Positions 1 through 10,466 of a stretch of DNA of 64,000 nt are shown here, piece by piece. The first letter of the stretch is position 1; each line of letters opens with the position of its first letter. Position numbers and translations under genes: made by a program. A model generated the notes under the pieces. That model made no database searches. It was not told the DNA's origin and worked only from the letters and a program-made list of their open reading frames with translations. The stretch comes from Diplodia intermedia (taxonomy: Eukaryota; Ascomycota; Dothideomycetes; Botryosphaeriales; Botryosphaeriaceae): positions 218,744 to 282,743 of the forward strand of contig JAKEKT010000044.1 of assembly GCA_021495925.1 (NCBI GenBank). The letters run 5' to 3'.

Positions 1-428
1 GTGGATGGCTTGATGGGCGTCGGGGCGGGCGCGCGGCTGACGACGCGGACGGCCTTCTTCGGCTTGTTCGCAGCCGCTTCCTCGGCGCTCAGCACGCCGA
101 TGAGCAGCGGCTGCAGCAGCTCGCGCGCGTCCTCGGAGTGGCCGACGTCCTCGAAGGCGGCGGTGCAGTCGGTGCCGGCCACCTCTTCGATGGCCTCGAC
201 GCCGCCCGGGTGGTCCTGCAGGTAGCTTGTGACGTCGTAGACTGAGCGGAGCGTTAGCGATTGTTGCTAATTCGCGGTGTTGGTGGTGGGCGCACCTTTG
301 CCGTGGACGACGATCCACATGTCGCTCTTCTTGTTGTGGGCGGCCACCTCTTTCAGGGCGTAGACGGGCACCTCGACCTCGGGCTTCCACTGAGCGCCGG
401 GCTCGGTTCTTGGTGCTGCGGATACCAT
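1..428 (-). CDS. Cytochrome b5 heme-binding domain protein (partial, 3' part outside window)
   Basis: Read on the minus strand from an ATG at 428, with one 54-bp intron at 242-295 (GT...AG) that restores the frame inside the motif HGK-VYDV. The conceptual protein shows the cytochrome b5 core: WIVVHGK, VYDVTSYLQDHPGG (first heme-ligand His) and FEDVGHS (second heme-ligand His). A Lys/Ala/Pro-rich linker follows at the window edge. The domain binds heme and passes single electrons to membrane or soluble oxidases. The 22 residues before the domain and the linker after it fit either a free cytochrome b5 or the N-terminus of a b5/b5-reductase fusion. The missing 3' part would decide. The gene is head-to-head with a P450 starting at 1042, so an electron-transfer partnership is plausible but is inference. 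Confidence 0.85.
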
Positions 429-1041
429 GATGGCTGTGGGAAAGGAGAAGGCTGAAAGTTGCGGGAGGGTTCGTTGGCGCAGCTGCGGATCTCGAAGCCT
501 TTTCTTCTCGTCCCAAGGGTGCGCGGCCGAGGCAACAGGGGTCCTGGCACAGAATTAAAAATCATTGTCGCCATTCGGGATTGCGAAATGCTTGCAGGGC
601 CCCTGCGGCGAAGAGGTTAGGCCCGCGTCGGCCGAAGCGCTCGTCCGCGGATCTGGATACGGCACACGGCCGTAAGAGGCGTTGTGTGTGGCGCTGATTG
701 GCTGCGCGAGGCGTGATCGAAGCTTTTTTTCCAGAAGGCCGCGTGCGGGCCGAGCCGAGGTCGGGCGCGACAAATCAGCCGAATCACATTGGCCGGCGCG
801 CAGCGATACGCAGTCGGGCCGCGCGCTGCAATCTCGACAACTCGCCCGTAACGCAGCTTCAACGCGTCAGTGCTCGGCCGATTCTGCTGCTGGGCCCGAC
901 CGATATTCTTGGCCGCTCCCCTTGCACATGGCCGTCGCCTCTCGTCCTCCCCTCCGCCATGCCGCCCGAGTATAAGTGAGCTGCGGGCCGCGGCGAGAGC
1001 AACACTCTTTCCCTCTCCAGCTCCTTTCGCACGTCCCAGCC
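429..1041. promoter_or_regulatory. Divergent promoter between the cytochrome b5 gene and the P450 gene
   Basis: No open frame in this 613-bp interval is supported. It separates two start codons on opposite strands (428 minus, 1042 plus). A TATAAG box lies at 971-976, about 70 bp before the P450 ATG, and a pyrimidine-rich stretch follows at 1006-1037, as usual before fungal start codons. Shared control of the two genes is inference. Confidence 0.5.
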
Positions 1042-2748
1042 ATGTCGAACCAATTCTACCTGTGGGGCGAAGACGCCTCGACCGCCATCGACGTCGACGT
1101 CGATCTGGCCGAGAACCTCGACAGCTTCAGACACACCATCGCCGGCCAGTTTGCCATTGTCGAGCCGTCAGGTGAGCTCCCCGCACCCGGTCGTCTGACA
1201 TGAATACTCACTGCCGCAGGCATCGACTTCCTCGCGCCTGAGGGCCACAGTCTCGCCAGCCCGTCCGAGGTGGTTGACACGCCGGGGCCCATCGCCATCT
1301 CCATCGACGGCAAGAAGGTGCGGCCGGCGCCGGCGCCCAAGGGGCTGCCGTTCGTGGGCAACTACTACGAGATCTTCCCGGACCACCTGGGCAACCACCA
1401 GCGGCTGTTCGACCACTTCGGGCCCGTGTTCAAGACGACGAACATGGGGCGCACGACGTACCACACCAACGACCCCGAGATCGCGTCCATAGTCTTCTCC
1501 GAGTCGGACTTCTTCACCAAGCTGATCACCAAGGAGCACCCGCTGTACGGCATCAAGCAGCCCACCGCCGGCGTCTTCCTGGCCGACACGGACACGGACG
1601 ACTGGCGCGTGGCCCACAAGTTCCTGCCGCCCGCCTTCGGCCCCAAGGCGGTGCGCCACTACGCCCCGACCATGCAGCGCACCGTCGAGAAGGCCTTCGC
1701 CGTCTTCGACGAGCTCGACGCCAACGGCGAGGCGTGGAACGTGTACCAGCACATGCTGAAGCTGGGGTCCGAGGCGGTCGGCAAGCTGGTGCTGGGCATG
1801 GACTTCGGCCACTTCGCCGGCGTCGACGCGCCCATCCACCGCATGGTCCTGTGCATCGCCGAGTCGCTCGAGCTGAACAAGAAGGTGACGTCCATGGGCG
1901 ACTGGTACGCGGCGCTGCCGTTCGGCGACCCCAAGCGGCTGCGCGACCTGCAGCGCGAGATGGAGGCCATGCTGGACGCCGTCATCGCCGAGTGCGCCGC
2001 GGGCGGCACCGAGGACCTCGAGCTGCAGGAGGCCGCCGTCAAGGCCACGTGCGTCATCGACTACGCCATCCGCGCCGTCGACAGCCGCGGCGAGCGGCTG
2101 CCCAAGAAGAACCTCACGGGCGCGCTCGTCGTCGCCACCGGCGCCGGCTTCACCACGACGTCGTCGCTGCTGTCGTGGCTGGTGTACGGGCTGGTGGCGT
2201 ACCCGGGCATGCAGGAGCGGCTGCTGCAGGAGCTCGTCGACGCCGGCATCGACGAGGACACGCAGTGGGACGCGGATACCGTCGACCGCCTGCCCTTCCT
2301 CGTCAACTACATCAAGGAGATGCAGCGCCGCCACAACCCGTCGTTCCAGCCCGCCCGCACCGCCAAAGTCGACCTCGTCCTGCCCGGCGGCTACAAGCTG
2401 CCCGCCGGCGCCGTCGTCGTGCCCGCCCTGCACCACATCCACAACAACCCCGCGCTGTGGGACAACCCGTCCAAGTTCGACCCCGACCGCTGGGAGACGG
2501 ACAGCGTCAAGAACAGGCACAAGGGCACTTACTTGCCCTTCGCTACCGGCCCCCGCGGCTGCATCGGCTTCAACTTCGCCCTCCAGGAGGTCCGCATCTT
2601 CCTGCCCAAGCTCGTCTACCGCTACCACTTCTCCAAGGTCGGCGACGACGCCGTCGAGTACGATCCCATGTTCCAGCTCATCCGCCCCGTCAACCTGTAC
2701 GTGCGCGCCGAGAGGAGGCAGAAGTGGCCGCCGAAGACTGAGGCGTAA
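1042..2748 (+). CDS. Cytochrome P450 monooxygenase-like protein without a membrane anchor
   Basis: Two exons (intron 1172-1219) give 552 residues. Heme-binding signature FATGPRGCIG with Cys491 as the thiolate ligand; ExxR pair in the K helix (EMQR, Glu410/Arg413); FDPDRW in the PERF region. The start is the first ATG after a TATAAG box and gives an acidic N-terminus (starting MSNQFYLWGED) instead of the hydrophobic anchor of microsomal fungal P450s, so the enzyme is predicted to be soluble. About 80 residues precede the proline-rich APAPKGLPFVGN segment, and I do not recognise that extension. The I-helix reads A-G-F-T-T-T at 352-357, with Thr where most monooxygenases have Asp/Glu. This is seen in some P450s with unusual chemistry. 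Substrate unknown. A cytochrome b5 gene diverges from it. Confidence 0.88.
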
Positions 2749-3934
2749 GCCGTTGTTGGGCATTAAGCGAGATATACGGAAAACGGATACATTTGGGCGG
2801 AGTTTTAGAGGATAGACTTAGGTGAGGCGCTTGTGTTGTTAATATCCCTGTACATGATGTATTGTCTGAGTATGGCATTCGAAAACTTGTTCTTTATGTT
2901 TGATTTCTAAGAGGTTATCTTGCGAGGAGCGGGGAATATCCATTTCTATACCGTCTCCCGCCGTGTGTACCTTGTGCCGTGTCCTGCAAGCACTTGGCAT
3001 TTGACCTCATTACCTGGTACATTCTTCTACCCGTATCAGTCTCCACGAGCTTTGCCCAGGGGAATGTAGAGGAGGACTTTTCAGATGTCACGATTTGGAG
3101 TCCGATGAGATCGTCGTGATTGGGTAACTTCTCGTGAAGTTCGGTTTTGATGAAGGCCCGATTATTGTCGGCATTCTCCCTTTCCATCACTAACTCAGAG
3201 CAATCTTGGGTAGGAATCTAGGGATAATGGCGACTGGAAAAGCAAACGCGTAGTCTGTCGACACCCTCGTAAGCTTAACGCATGAGGTTCGTGAGGAATT
3301 CCACCACAGTGATGTCATCGATAAAAGTAATGGTTGGTCTATAATCTGGCGCTGTGAGAGCTCCTTTTAGACATTGCTTTAAGCTCTTGCTCGAACTAAG
3401 AGATATCCCCTGTTCTTTTCCTCGCGTCTTTTCCTGGAAAGTCCACGAGAGCGCTTTCTAAGCACCCAGATCTTAATCAAGCAACTGACGAAAGATAGAT
3501 CTATAAAGGCCCAATGGTGTTTCTCGAGAATCTCCCCACGAGTATGAAAGAAGAAGCTAATGACGGCGGTAGAGGTACTCGCAAAGCTTTACTCGACGTA
3601 ATGCATAGTTTCCGGCATCAAGGTCGAGTTCCCGGTTCCGGGCTTTCCTTTCACCCAAAGAAGGCTATCGAGGGAGAGCGGCATATCTCATTATAGTATT
3701 ACCCTAAATCGAAAAACCAGGCACATATATAACGAAGTGCTTGCTCCGTATTATTCCGGCGGGAGTCCTGGCCGGGGTACTCAACTGTTTTAAACAAATC
3801 TACTTCATTCTTTAGTTCTATGTTGTTGTTACAGTAGTAGAGCCATCACATCTCACCTTCTTGCGCGTTCAAGATAGTTGGTTTATACATCGGAAACTAC
3901 ATGAATATCTATCGAGTTCGTAGTTGATCTTCTT
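2749..3934. other. Intergenic stretch without a supported gene
   Basis: Base composition falls compared with the flanking P450 gene, and stops are frequent in all frames. A 91-codon open frame at 2915-3190 on the minus strand has protein-like composition but matches no family I recognise. It may be a remnant of decayed DNA like its neighbour. Confidence 0.4.
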
Positions 3935-5464
3935 TTACCGACCGTAAGATACGTCCGGAGTGACTTTTGTTAGGTCTCCCAGTATCGACTTGTATACGGT
4001 GTCGTTAACACCCTACAATTTGACTATTTCGGAATGGTTCTTCTGGATCCCACGCACATGGTGGCGGCCAGTATCAGAAGGAACCCCATTTGTTGCCGAT
4101 CCTTGCTTAACCAGTTTCGGTATTCACCTGTCATCTTCCATTGGCCTGTTTCGATTTACAAACAGTCAGAAATTCACATCTTAGAAGACGCGGAGTTGCA
4201 GTTACGTACCTTTTTCCGGCGTAGGCGTTATTTTCGTTTCGTAGTACCAGAACGCCAAGAAGCGATATTCCTCGAACACCCGACGGAAATCAATCGTTTG
4301 TGTACGGAGTACCCCGGAAGATCGGTCAAGGGTTTTAATGAGGTGGTCATTTGGTTGATCCTTGACCATGAGTTCCAGGGCCTCGTTGTCCAAGCCTTCG
4401 CTCGGAGCACAAAAGAACAGCAGCGCTGAGATGCTGTTGAGCGTAGCTGCTGCATCACGAGAGAAAGCCTCTTTTCCATCCCTTGCGATCTCCTCCATCT
4501 GAATGATTGCCTGCAACCAATTCGCGTCAATATAGATGGATGCGTTCATGCGAAAGAAACTGACTTGCTTCTTTCACGATAATCCCACCGAGGCTATGTC
4601 CAAGGAGTATGAGTTGCCTTGACCCGGAACGAATGTTGCTCATGTGGTTCCTAAACTTAAGGGAAAGATCAAGGATTTCATGAAAAGATTTGCTGTTGAT
4701 AAGCTTTGAATCATAGCCGTAGACAAAAATCCGAGCTTGCGGGAAGTCCTTGGGTAGAGCGTCTCGAAGCCACATGAAGCTACTTGCGCCCCGTTCCTTA
4801 AAGGAGCCGAAAGCATGGCCATTCAAGCCAGATAATGCGATGATGCTGCCCACTGTTATTTCTGATGGCCGCGTGGAACGCATATGCGCAGTACTCACTC
4901 TACGGTGCACTCGGAATCGGGTGTGGATTGGAATGGCGTGAACCCAAAGAAATCCAGATCGAGCGTCAACGATACCGACTCGTGGTCGATTCCTTTGAAG
5001 GCAGCTGTCTAAGTGCGCGTCAGTGGGTCGAGGAAGGACGGTGATTGTTTGAATGTCAGAGTAGCAACTCTCTTTTCACCATCGGATGGGTCCGTAGCAA
5101 GGGAATGGAGCTCAAGGGGGACATCGTGTCCTGAATTCCAGGCTTGTCCAACCATCTGAGCAACATGTTGCTGCGATGTTGCTTGTTTAAAGACAGATTT
5201 GGGAATGCCCTGCAGACGAAAGGGAAAGGAATCTGTAGCATTGCCTGCAGACTTACTCTTGGGGGCCATCAAGGGAAAAATACTGGCTCCAAAAAGAACC
5301 ACAAGGAGGTAGACCGAGAAAAGACTCCCACCGTATGAATGAAAAAAATTGGATGGAAGAGCTCTTTGAGCGAAATCAGTTGAACGAAACTTTTCTGAGT
5401 TTTCTCGCGGCGTAGCAAGGTATTTGAGGCTCTGAGTTAGCGCTTTGCGGCGTGGACATGCCAA
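3935..5464 (-). pseudogene. Decayed alpha/beta-hydrolase (DUF676/SERAC1-like) gene of the NLR-associated type
   Basis: Successive minus-strand blocks match, in order, the fungal alpha/beta-hydrolase domain usually found in front of NACHT or ankyrin regions: an N-terminal FRLQGIP segment (about 5230-5200), FFGFTPF (about 4950), SGLNGHAFGSFKERG (about 4800), WLRDALPKDFPQARIFVYGYD, the nucleophile elbow GHSLGGIIVKE (about 4590), LLFFCAP and FYYETK-like blocks (4400-4220), then SATNGVP and NHSEIVK (4090-4016). The frame is broken by a TAG at 5011-5009, a shift near 4112-4118 and a TAG at 4015-4013; the next stop is at 3935. The junction after VKE also fits no clean GT-AG intron in frame. Each block is recognisable but the whole cannot be translated, so I call a pseudogene. 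The 5' limit is the longest upstream frame; an ATG at 5269 is an alternative start. Confidence 0.75.
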
Positions 5465-6008
5465 ACCTTCTACGGCGCTGCTGCCTGGGCCGGGCTCCTG
5501 ATATCATCCAGCTCTGTTCGTGTACTATAGCTGATTGGTAACGTCTCGCAAATCGGGTGGGACTCGTCACAGGCAGCCGCTGGCCCACAATTCGTAACCT
5601 CGCCCATTTCAACCCCCACGAACCTTGGAATCCAACGCCGGTAGACATCTTCCTTTCAGCAGACATCGAAACGCCCATTCGGAAATCAGCGGGTGGAAGC
5701 TGAAATGCAGGAAGTGGAGAGAATTCTCGTACATACTGCACCACAGGACACTTACCATCCGAACTGGAGAAGAATACGTGTGACGACATGGGTTGGTTTA
5801 CGCGCCGAGACGAGTCATACGTAGATCAACGCCAGGGATATCCTATTCGTCAGTTTGACCTGCATATAGTCTAAGACAAAGGTTGGAGATCAGAGAAGTG
5901 AGCATAAGAAATTTGCTAATTGTGGCGCTAACAGCCACGAGCAAAGACGACAGCCATGATTCCGAAATTAAAAGACGCTCAAAGAGCACTGCAACAAACC
6001 ATTCAACA
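5465..6008. other. Intergenic, no gene seen
   Basis: This interval lies between the upstream side of the decayed hydrolase and the 3' end of the FAD monooxygenase. A 137-codon minus-strand frame (5376-5789) overlaps the pseudogene's upstream end but has no recognisable motif and low-complexity Arg/Ser content. I do not support it as a gene. Confidence 0.4.
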
Positions 6009-6675
6009 TCACAACGAAGCCGCTATCTTCTGGTCGTTACTCCCTTCCTTCAGGGAGTTCATGACATTGACAGCGTGATCCCACGCATTATGGGAGACAC
6101 AACGCTCGAGCGCCTCAGCAAACGCCTCGGCTACATCACGTCAGCTCATCCCCCACAACAATAACCATAAAGACACTTACGAGTCTGCGGCGGGCCCTGT
6201 TTGCCGTTGGGATCCCTTCCTCGGATCCTCGTCACCTCCTGGACCCAGTCCGCCCTCTCCTTCCGGCATTGCTCCCAGACGCGCAGTCGCTGCGGAACAT
6301 CGGCAGCAGGGGTGCCGGCGGGAAGACAAGCGCCCAGCGCAGCGGCGTCTTCGACGGCCTGAGCAGCGCCCTGCCCCATGTCTGTGTCTCCCGTCAGCAT
6401 GCGGCGAGCGTAAAGTCGACCAGGTCGTCTCTCACAGGGAAGGAACGGATGGGCGGCGTCGCCGATCAGGACGGCGCGGTCCTTGACGAAGCTGGGCAGA
6501 ACCTCCATGTCCAGCAGATCCCAGAGCATGACGTCGTCGGCGGGCGCCTTGTCCAGCATGCGCATGACGGGCTCGGAGAAGCCGTCGAAATGCTCAATCA
6601 GCTTGCCCTTGTTGGCCGACTGGTTGTACCCGGACAGCCCTACGAGAAAACGCATCATCAGCGCCCTACACCGAG

Positions 6676-6709
<34 letters not shown>

Positions 6710-7750
6710 AAGAGAGAGACAAAACACAGACATACCCCTCTCCACCCTCCCCACCTCGGCCGTCGGCACAAACGCAATCGCATTCATGACGCGCCCCTCG
6801 CTGCACGGATAAAACACGATGCGCCTGAACTCGCCGTTGCGGCCCTCGCCGCCGACCTGCACGCACGCGCCCTCCTCCTCGGCGAAGATCTTGGTCGCGT
6901 CGTCGGCCAGCAGCGCCGCCGTCGGCGCCAGCCAGCGGAAGCCGCACTTCCCCGAGGTGAACAGCGGGACGTGGCGGCCGGTGATGGCGCTGCGCGCGCG
7001 CGAGTGGATGCCGTCGGCGGCGACGACGAGGTCGGCGGAGAGCGTGGTGCTGCCGGTGCCGTTGCCATCGGAGGAGGAGGCGAAGGTGATGGTCGCGGTC
7101 GAGGGCGAGATGGAGGCGACGGGGCGCGACGTGTGCAGGGTTGCCGGCGGCCCCGGGTTGGAGGGGGAGGTGGGGCAGAGGGCGGCGTGTTTGAGGGCGG
7201 TGTGCAGGTCGACGCGGTGCACGAGGTAGTATTCCTGTCGGCGGTTTTCGCGCGAGGGTTAGCCGGGTGGTGGGGGGTTGATGGATGTGGCAGGGGTTGA
7301 TGGCCCCCCCGGTTTCGTGGCTCACGGCTTGCCAGTGCTTGCGCTCCTCGTCGTGGTGCTTGCTGAAGAGGGCGACGGCGTTTTTGTCGCGGAAGGTGAT
7401 CTGTGGTGGGGTTTTTGTTAATGTTGCGCGGAGGGTGTGTTGGTTGGTGGTTGTAGACTGACACTCTCGTTGACGGTGGCGCCGAATGTCTCCGGGTAGA
7501 TTCCCATGCGGTTGAGCAGGGCGGTGCAGTTGGGCGCGCAGTGCACGGCTGCGCCTACTTCGCTGGCCAGCCGGGACTTTTCGAAGATCTGGGCACGGGA
7601 GCGGGGTGTGAGCTCATCATTCTCTTTTTGATGGACGGCAAGTGAGCACACCTCGACGTGGTGGCCCTGCTGCCGGAGCGCAATGGCGGCGGAGAGGCCG
7701 CCAATGCCCGCCCCGACGACGAAGACTTTCAATGGTGTCGCTTCAGACAT
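6009..7750 (-). CDS. FAD-dependent monooxygenase (salicylate hydroxylase-like)
   Basis: Seven exons joined by six introns (7589-7651, 7401-7462, 7235-7325, 6640-6735, 6382-6435, 6131-6180) give 441 residues, the usual size of group A flavin monooxygenases. The N-terminus carries the dinucleotide-binding GAGIGGLSAAIAL, the middle has the DG motif (VVAADGIHSRARS), and the C-terminal half has the FAD-ribityl GD motif (VLIGDAAHPFLP) followed by MGQGAAQAVEDA. Such enzymes hydroxylate or epoxidise aromatic or polyketide substrates with NAD(P)H and O2. No signal peptide, so cytosolic. Every intron joins in frame at a conserved family position, which supports the model. The fourth intron contains a CA/GA microsatellite. 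It diverges from the nuclease-like gene at 8590. Substrate unknown. Confidence 0.9.
6679..6720. repeat. CA/GA microsatellite inside an intron
   Basis: A run of about ten CA dinucleotides passes directly into a GA/GAAA run. It lies within the fourth intron (6640-6735) of the FAD monooxygenase gene, so it does not alter the protein. Confidence 0.9.
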
Positions 7751-8589
7751 TGCTCGTTGAAAGAGGCGGGAAATGTCGTGCATGATGGTGTCAGGGCCCG
7801 TTCATGTTTATATCTGCGGAGCCGGGCTGCTGCATGCATGCTAAGCGCTAGCCAAACCACGCTTCGGAGCCCCCCACACGCCGACGACAGAACGGCTCCA
7901 CGACAGTGCTGAGGTGAGGTGGTCCCGTCCTTCGGCATCTATTGTGATTGGTCGTACACATGGTGGACAACAATAAAGATGGTGATGAGAGCATGCTTGG
8001 TCGAGACGGAAATAGGTGTGAATGGAGAGCTGTGATTGGTCAGGATGAAAGGCGAGATAGCGGGTAGGTGGGCGGATACCAATGCAAGATGGAAGAGTCG
8101 CCGCAAACATGTTTGTGCTGGAGAGCTAGAGAGCCTCGGGGCAGGCATCAAGGCCGACTAAGAGTGGTCAGGTGAGTAGATGGTATATGTACTACTCCAA
8201 CTCCAAGATGCTGTATCATCGAGGGGGCGTACGGTATATAAAACTGCAGTAGCGCACGCATTGACGGCTGTAAAGACAGCAAAACGCGGCGCTGACGTCG
8301 CGGAACACGGTGAGCATGAAGTGGGCCGTGAGATCGGATCGGAAAGATGGGCAAAGGGATGCAGAGGGAGCATCGGCGATGGTCGAGGCCTCGGACCACT
8401 GGCACGCGCACGGAGTCGGTTCCGCTGGTGGGCCTGAGTTGAGGCTCATCGCGATCAAGAAATACTTTGGCCTGGCTCTCGCTCGAACAGCACACAACCA
8501 CCACCCGCACCGCCCGCGCCTCTGCCCTCACCGCTGACTATGCTCGGCCGGCCCGTCGACCTGCGAACAACGAACACCCGGTGCGAAGG
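7751..8589. promoter_or_regulatory. Divergent promoter region between FAD monooxygenase and nuclease-like genes
   Basis: Non-coding by appearance. It contains two ATTGG boxes (inverted CCAAT) near 7947 and 8034, and a clear TATATAAA at 8235-8242 oriented toward the plus-strand gene, which would give that gene a long 5' leader of roughly 300 bp. Short open frames on both strands (for example 8148-8531 minus) overlap each other and carry no motif. Confidence 0.45.
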
Positions 8590-10012
8590 ATGAAGCGCAC
8601 GACGCGCGAGGGAGATGTAGATGTTGACGAGCTGAAGCGGCGGCGGCAGACGTCGCCGTTGAAAGAGAAGGGCAGCCCGGAGCCGCTGCGGGAGAAGTCG
8701 ACGGAGCGCGTGTCGTGGTGGCTCCAGAGCCTGCCGCAGAGCCCGCGTTCGCTGGCGTCGCCCGACGCCGTTGACCAACCCGCCGAACCTGCGTCGGCCC
8801 GCTCCCAGGACCCCTCAGGCTCCTTCCACTCGGACGGCTCGTCGGCCTCGCTGTGCCCCGACAAGCTCGTCGCCCACCAATACCGCGTCCAGGTGCTCGC
8901 CCGCCTCAACATCGCCGTCGACGCTGATGCCGACGAACACGTACGCCACTGCCTGCTGCCGCCACCGCCCGCGGGCGGGCTGGACGAGGAGCGCACCGCC
9001 GCCGCCGCCCGCGAGCTGTACGAGGGCGCCCGCGCGCTGCTGGAACGCCCGACGGCCAGCGGCGACGAGTGGACGGCGCTGCTCAGCCAGGCGCTGCACT
9101 GCCTGATGCGCGGCGTGCCTGGCCGCCTGTGCTGCGTGCCCAACAGAGGTACGTTGGCTCCGACTTTCCCGCGCCGTGAGGCTGACCGCCCGTGATGGAG
9201 CAGCCTGGCAGCCGTCGCTCAAGCCCGTCACGCTCCTCCACCACATCGGGCCTCCGAGCCCGCAGAAGCGCAACAGCGCGCCCGTGGTTCCCGCCCAAGC
9301 CCAGGGCTACCCGACGCCCGACCACACCAACTCGCCCGCGCAACCCCACCCGCCGCCCGCCCTGCTGGCAAACCGCACCGAGCCGCCGCCCTCGTCGGTC
9401 CCCGTGCTGCGCCTTGAGCCCGCTCCGCCCCGCTTGCAGCCCAAAACACCGCGTCCCGATCTCTCCATAGGCCTCAGCGACAGCGATGCGGCCTGGAAGG
9501 ACGACGAGGAGTGCTGGACGCGCCCAGGCTTGCGAGGCAGAGACGTGAAGGAGATACTCGCCGACATGCAGCATGCCGCGCACCAAGAATCCGTGACGCT
9601 CACCACAGACCCCTGCACCGCCTCGCCCAGCGGCCTGCGCTTCCCTTTCCTGACGGTCGAGGCCAAGTCGGCCGACAGCGCCACCATCGCCGATGCCGAG
9701 AACCTGGCCGCCGTGTCTGCCGCCTGCGCCTTGCGCATCCTTGGAGACCTGTCCAAAGCCGAGACCGCCGCTTCGAAGCTGCGCACTTTCTCCCTCACCA
9801 CCGAAGGCCCCGTGCATGTCCTGTGGGCCCATATTCCCGCCGGCAAGGGCTCCCACATGATCTGGCTCGGCGCCTATCGCATCACCCATCGTGCATCCGC
9901 CGAGGACCTGGTCCGCAAGCTTGCCCTCGTTCTGCATTGGGGCGCTGGCGACTTCGCCGACTGGGTGAAACGCCAGTGCGTCCAGTTTATCGACCGAATA
10001 TTGAATGCTTGA
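8590..10012 (+). CDS. PD-(D/E)XK nuclease-like fungal protein
   Basis: Two exons (intron 9149-9203) give 455 residues from an ATG at 8590. The frame stays open upstream to about 8467 but without another ATG. The N-terminal third is basic and Ser/Pro-rich. The C-terminal half holds a compact alpha/beta region with FPFLTVEAKS (Glu339-Ala-Lys341), the E-x-K half of a PD-(D/E)XK nuclease active site, followed by AEN and AACALRIL helices, as in the large family of fungal PD-(D/E)XK-like proteins of unknown function. In that fold the acidic residues bind Mg2+ for phosphodiester cleavage. I did not locate the first acidic residue with certainty, so catalysis is not shown. Convergent with the GH43 gene. 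Confidence 0.7.
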
Positions 10013-10466
10013 ATGTGCCCTTCTCCAGCTTCGCAACGTGAACGAAAAAACTCACTCAGACATGCCATCTTCATCTTGTGCCTAAAAGCTGGGCTCCAAG
10101 GAAAATGACGTAGTGCGGGGCCGCGTTTCCCGTGACATTACTTATCCATTGCGCGCCGGGGCTAACAGCAATCAATTTATCAAGTGCTTGCAACTTCTCC
10201 ACCTCCACAACTGTGATGAAGCTCCGCAATGCTTCTACCAGTACTCAGACTTTCCGCCAACCTGAAGCGGGCTGGCTGCGTCCTTGACTAAGCTGATGAA
10301 GTTACCAGTGCGTCATGCATCGTTCGATTGATCGAGCCACGGGGGCCCGTGAAAGCGCCATGCGCCATTTTCCATTTACATAACATCTCGAACTGTATCA
10401 TATTTACATAACAGCACGGGGGTAACCCAGTCCTTTTCTATACATCTCTACTTCCTACCACCACAC
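10013..10466. other. Convergent 3' intergenic region
   Basis: It lies between the 3' ends of the nuclease-like gene and the GH43 gene. No coding signal; it probably holds both polyadenylation regions. Confidence 0.45.

Noticed and set aside
1168..2763. 531-codon open frame on the minus strand
   Set aside because: It is antisense to the P450 gene. High GC3 keeps stops rare; the translation is Val/Gly/Asp/His-rich with no family motif, while the plus strand carries all P450 signatures.
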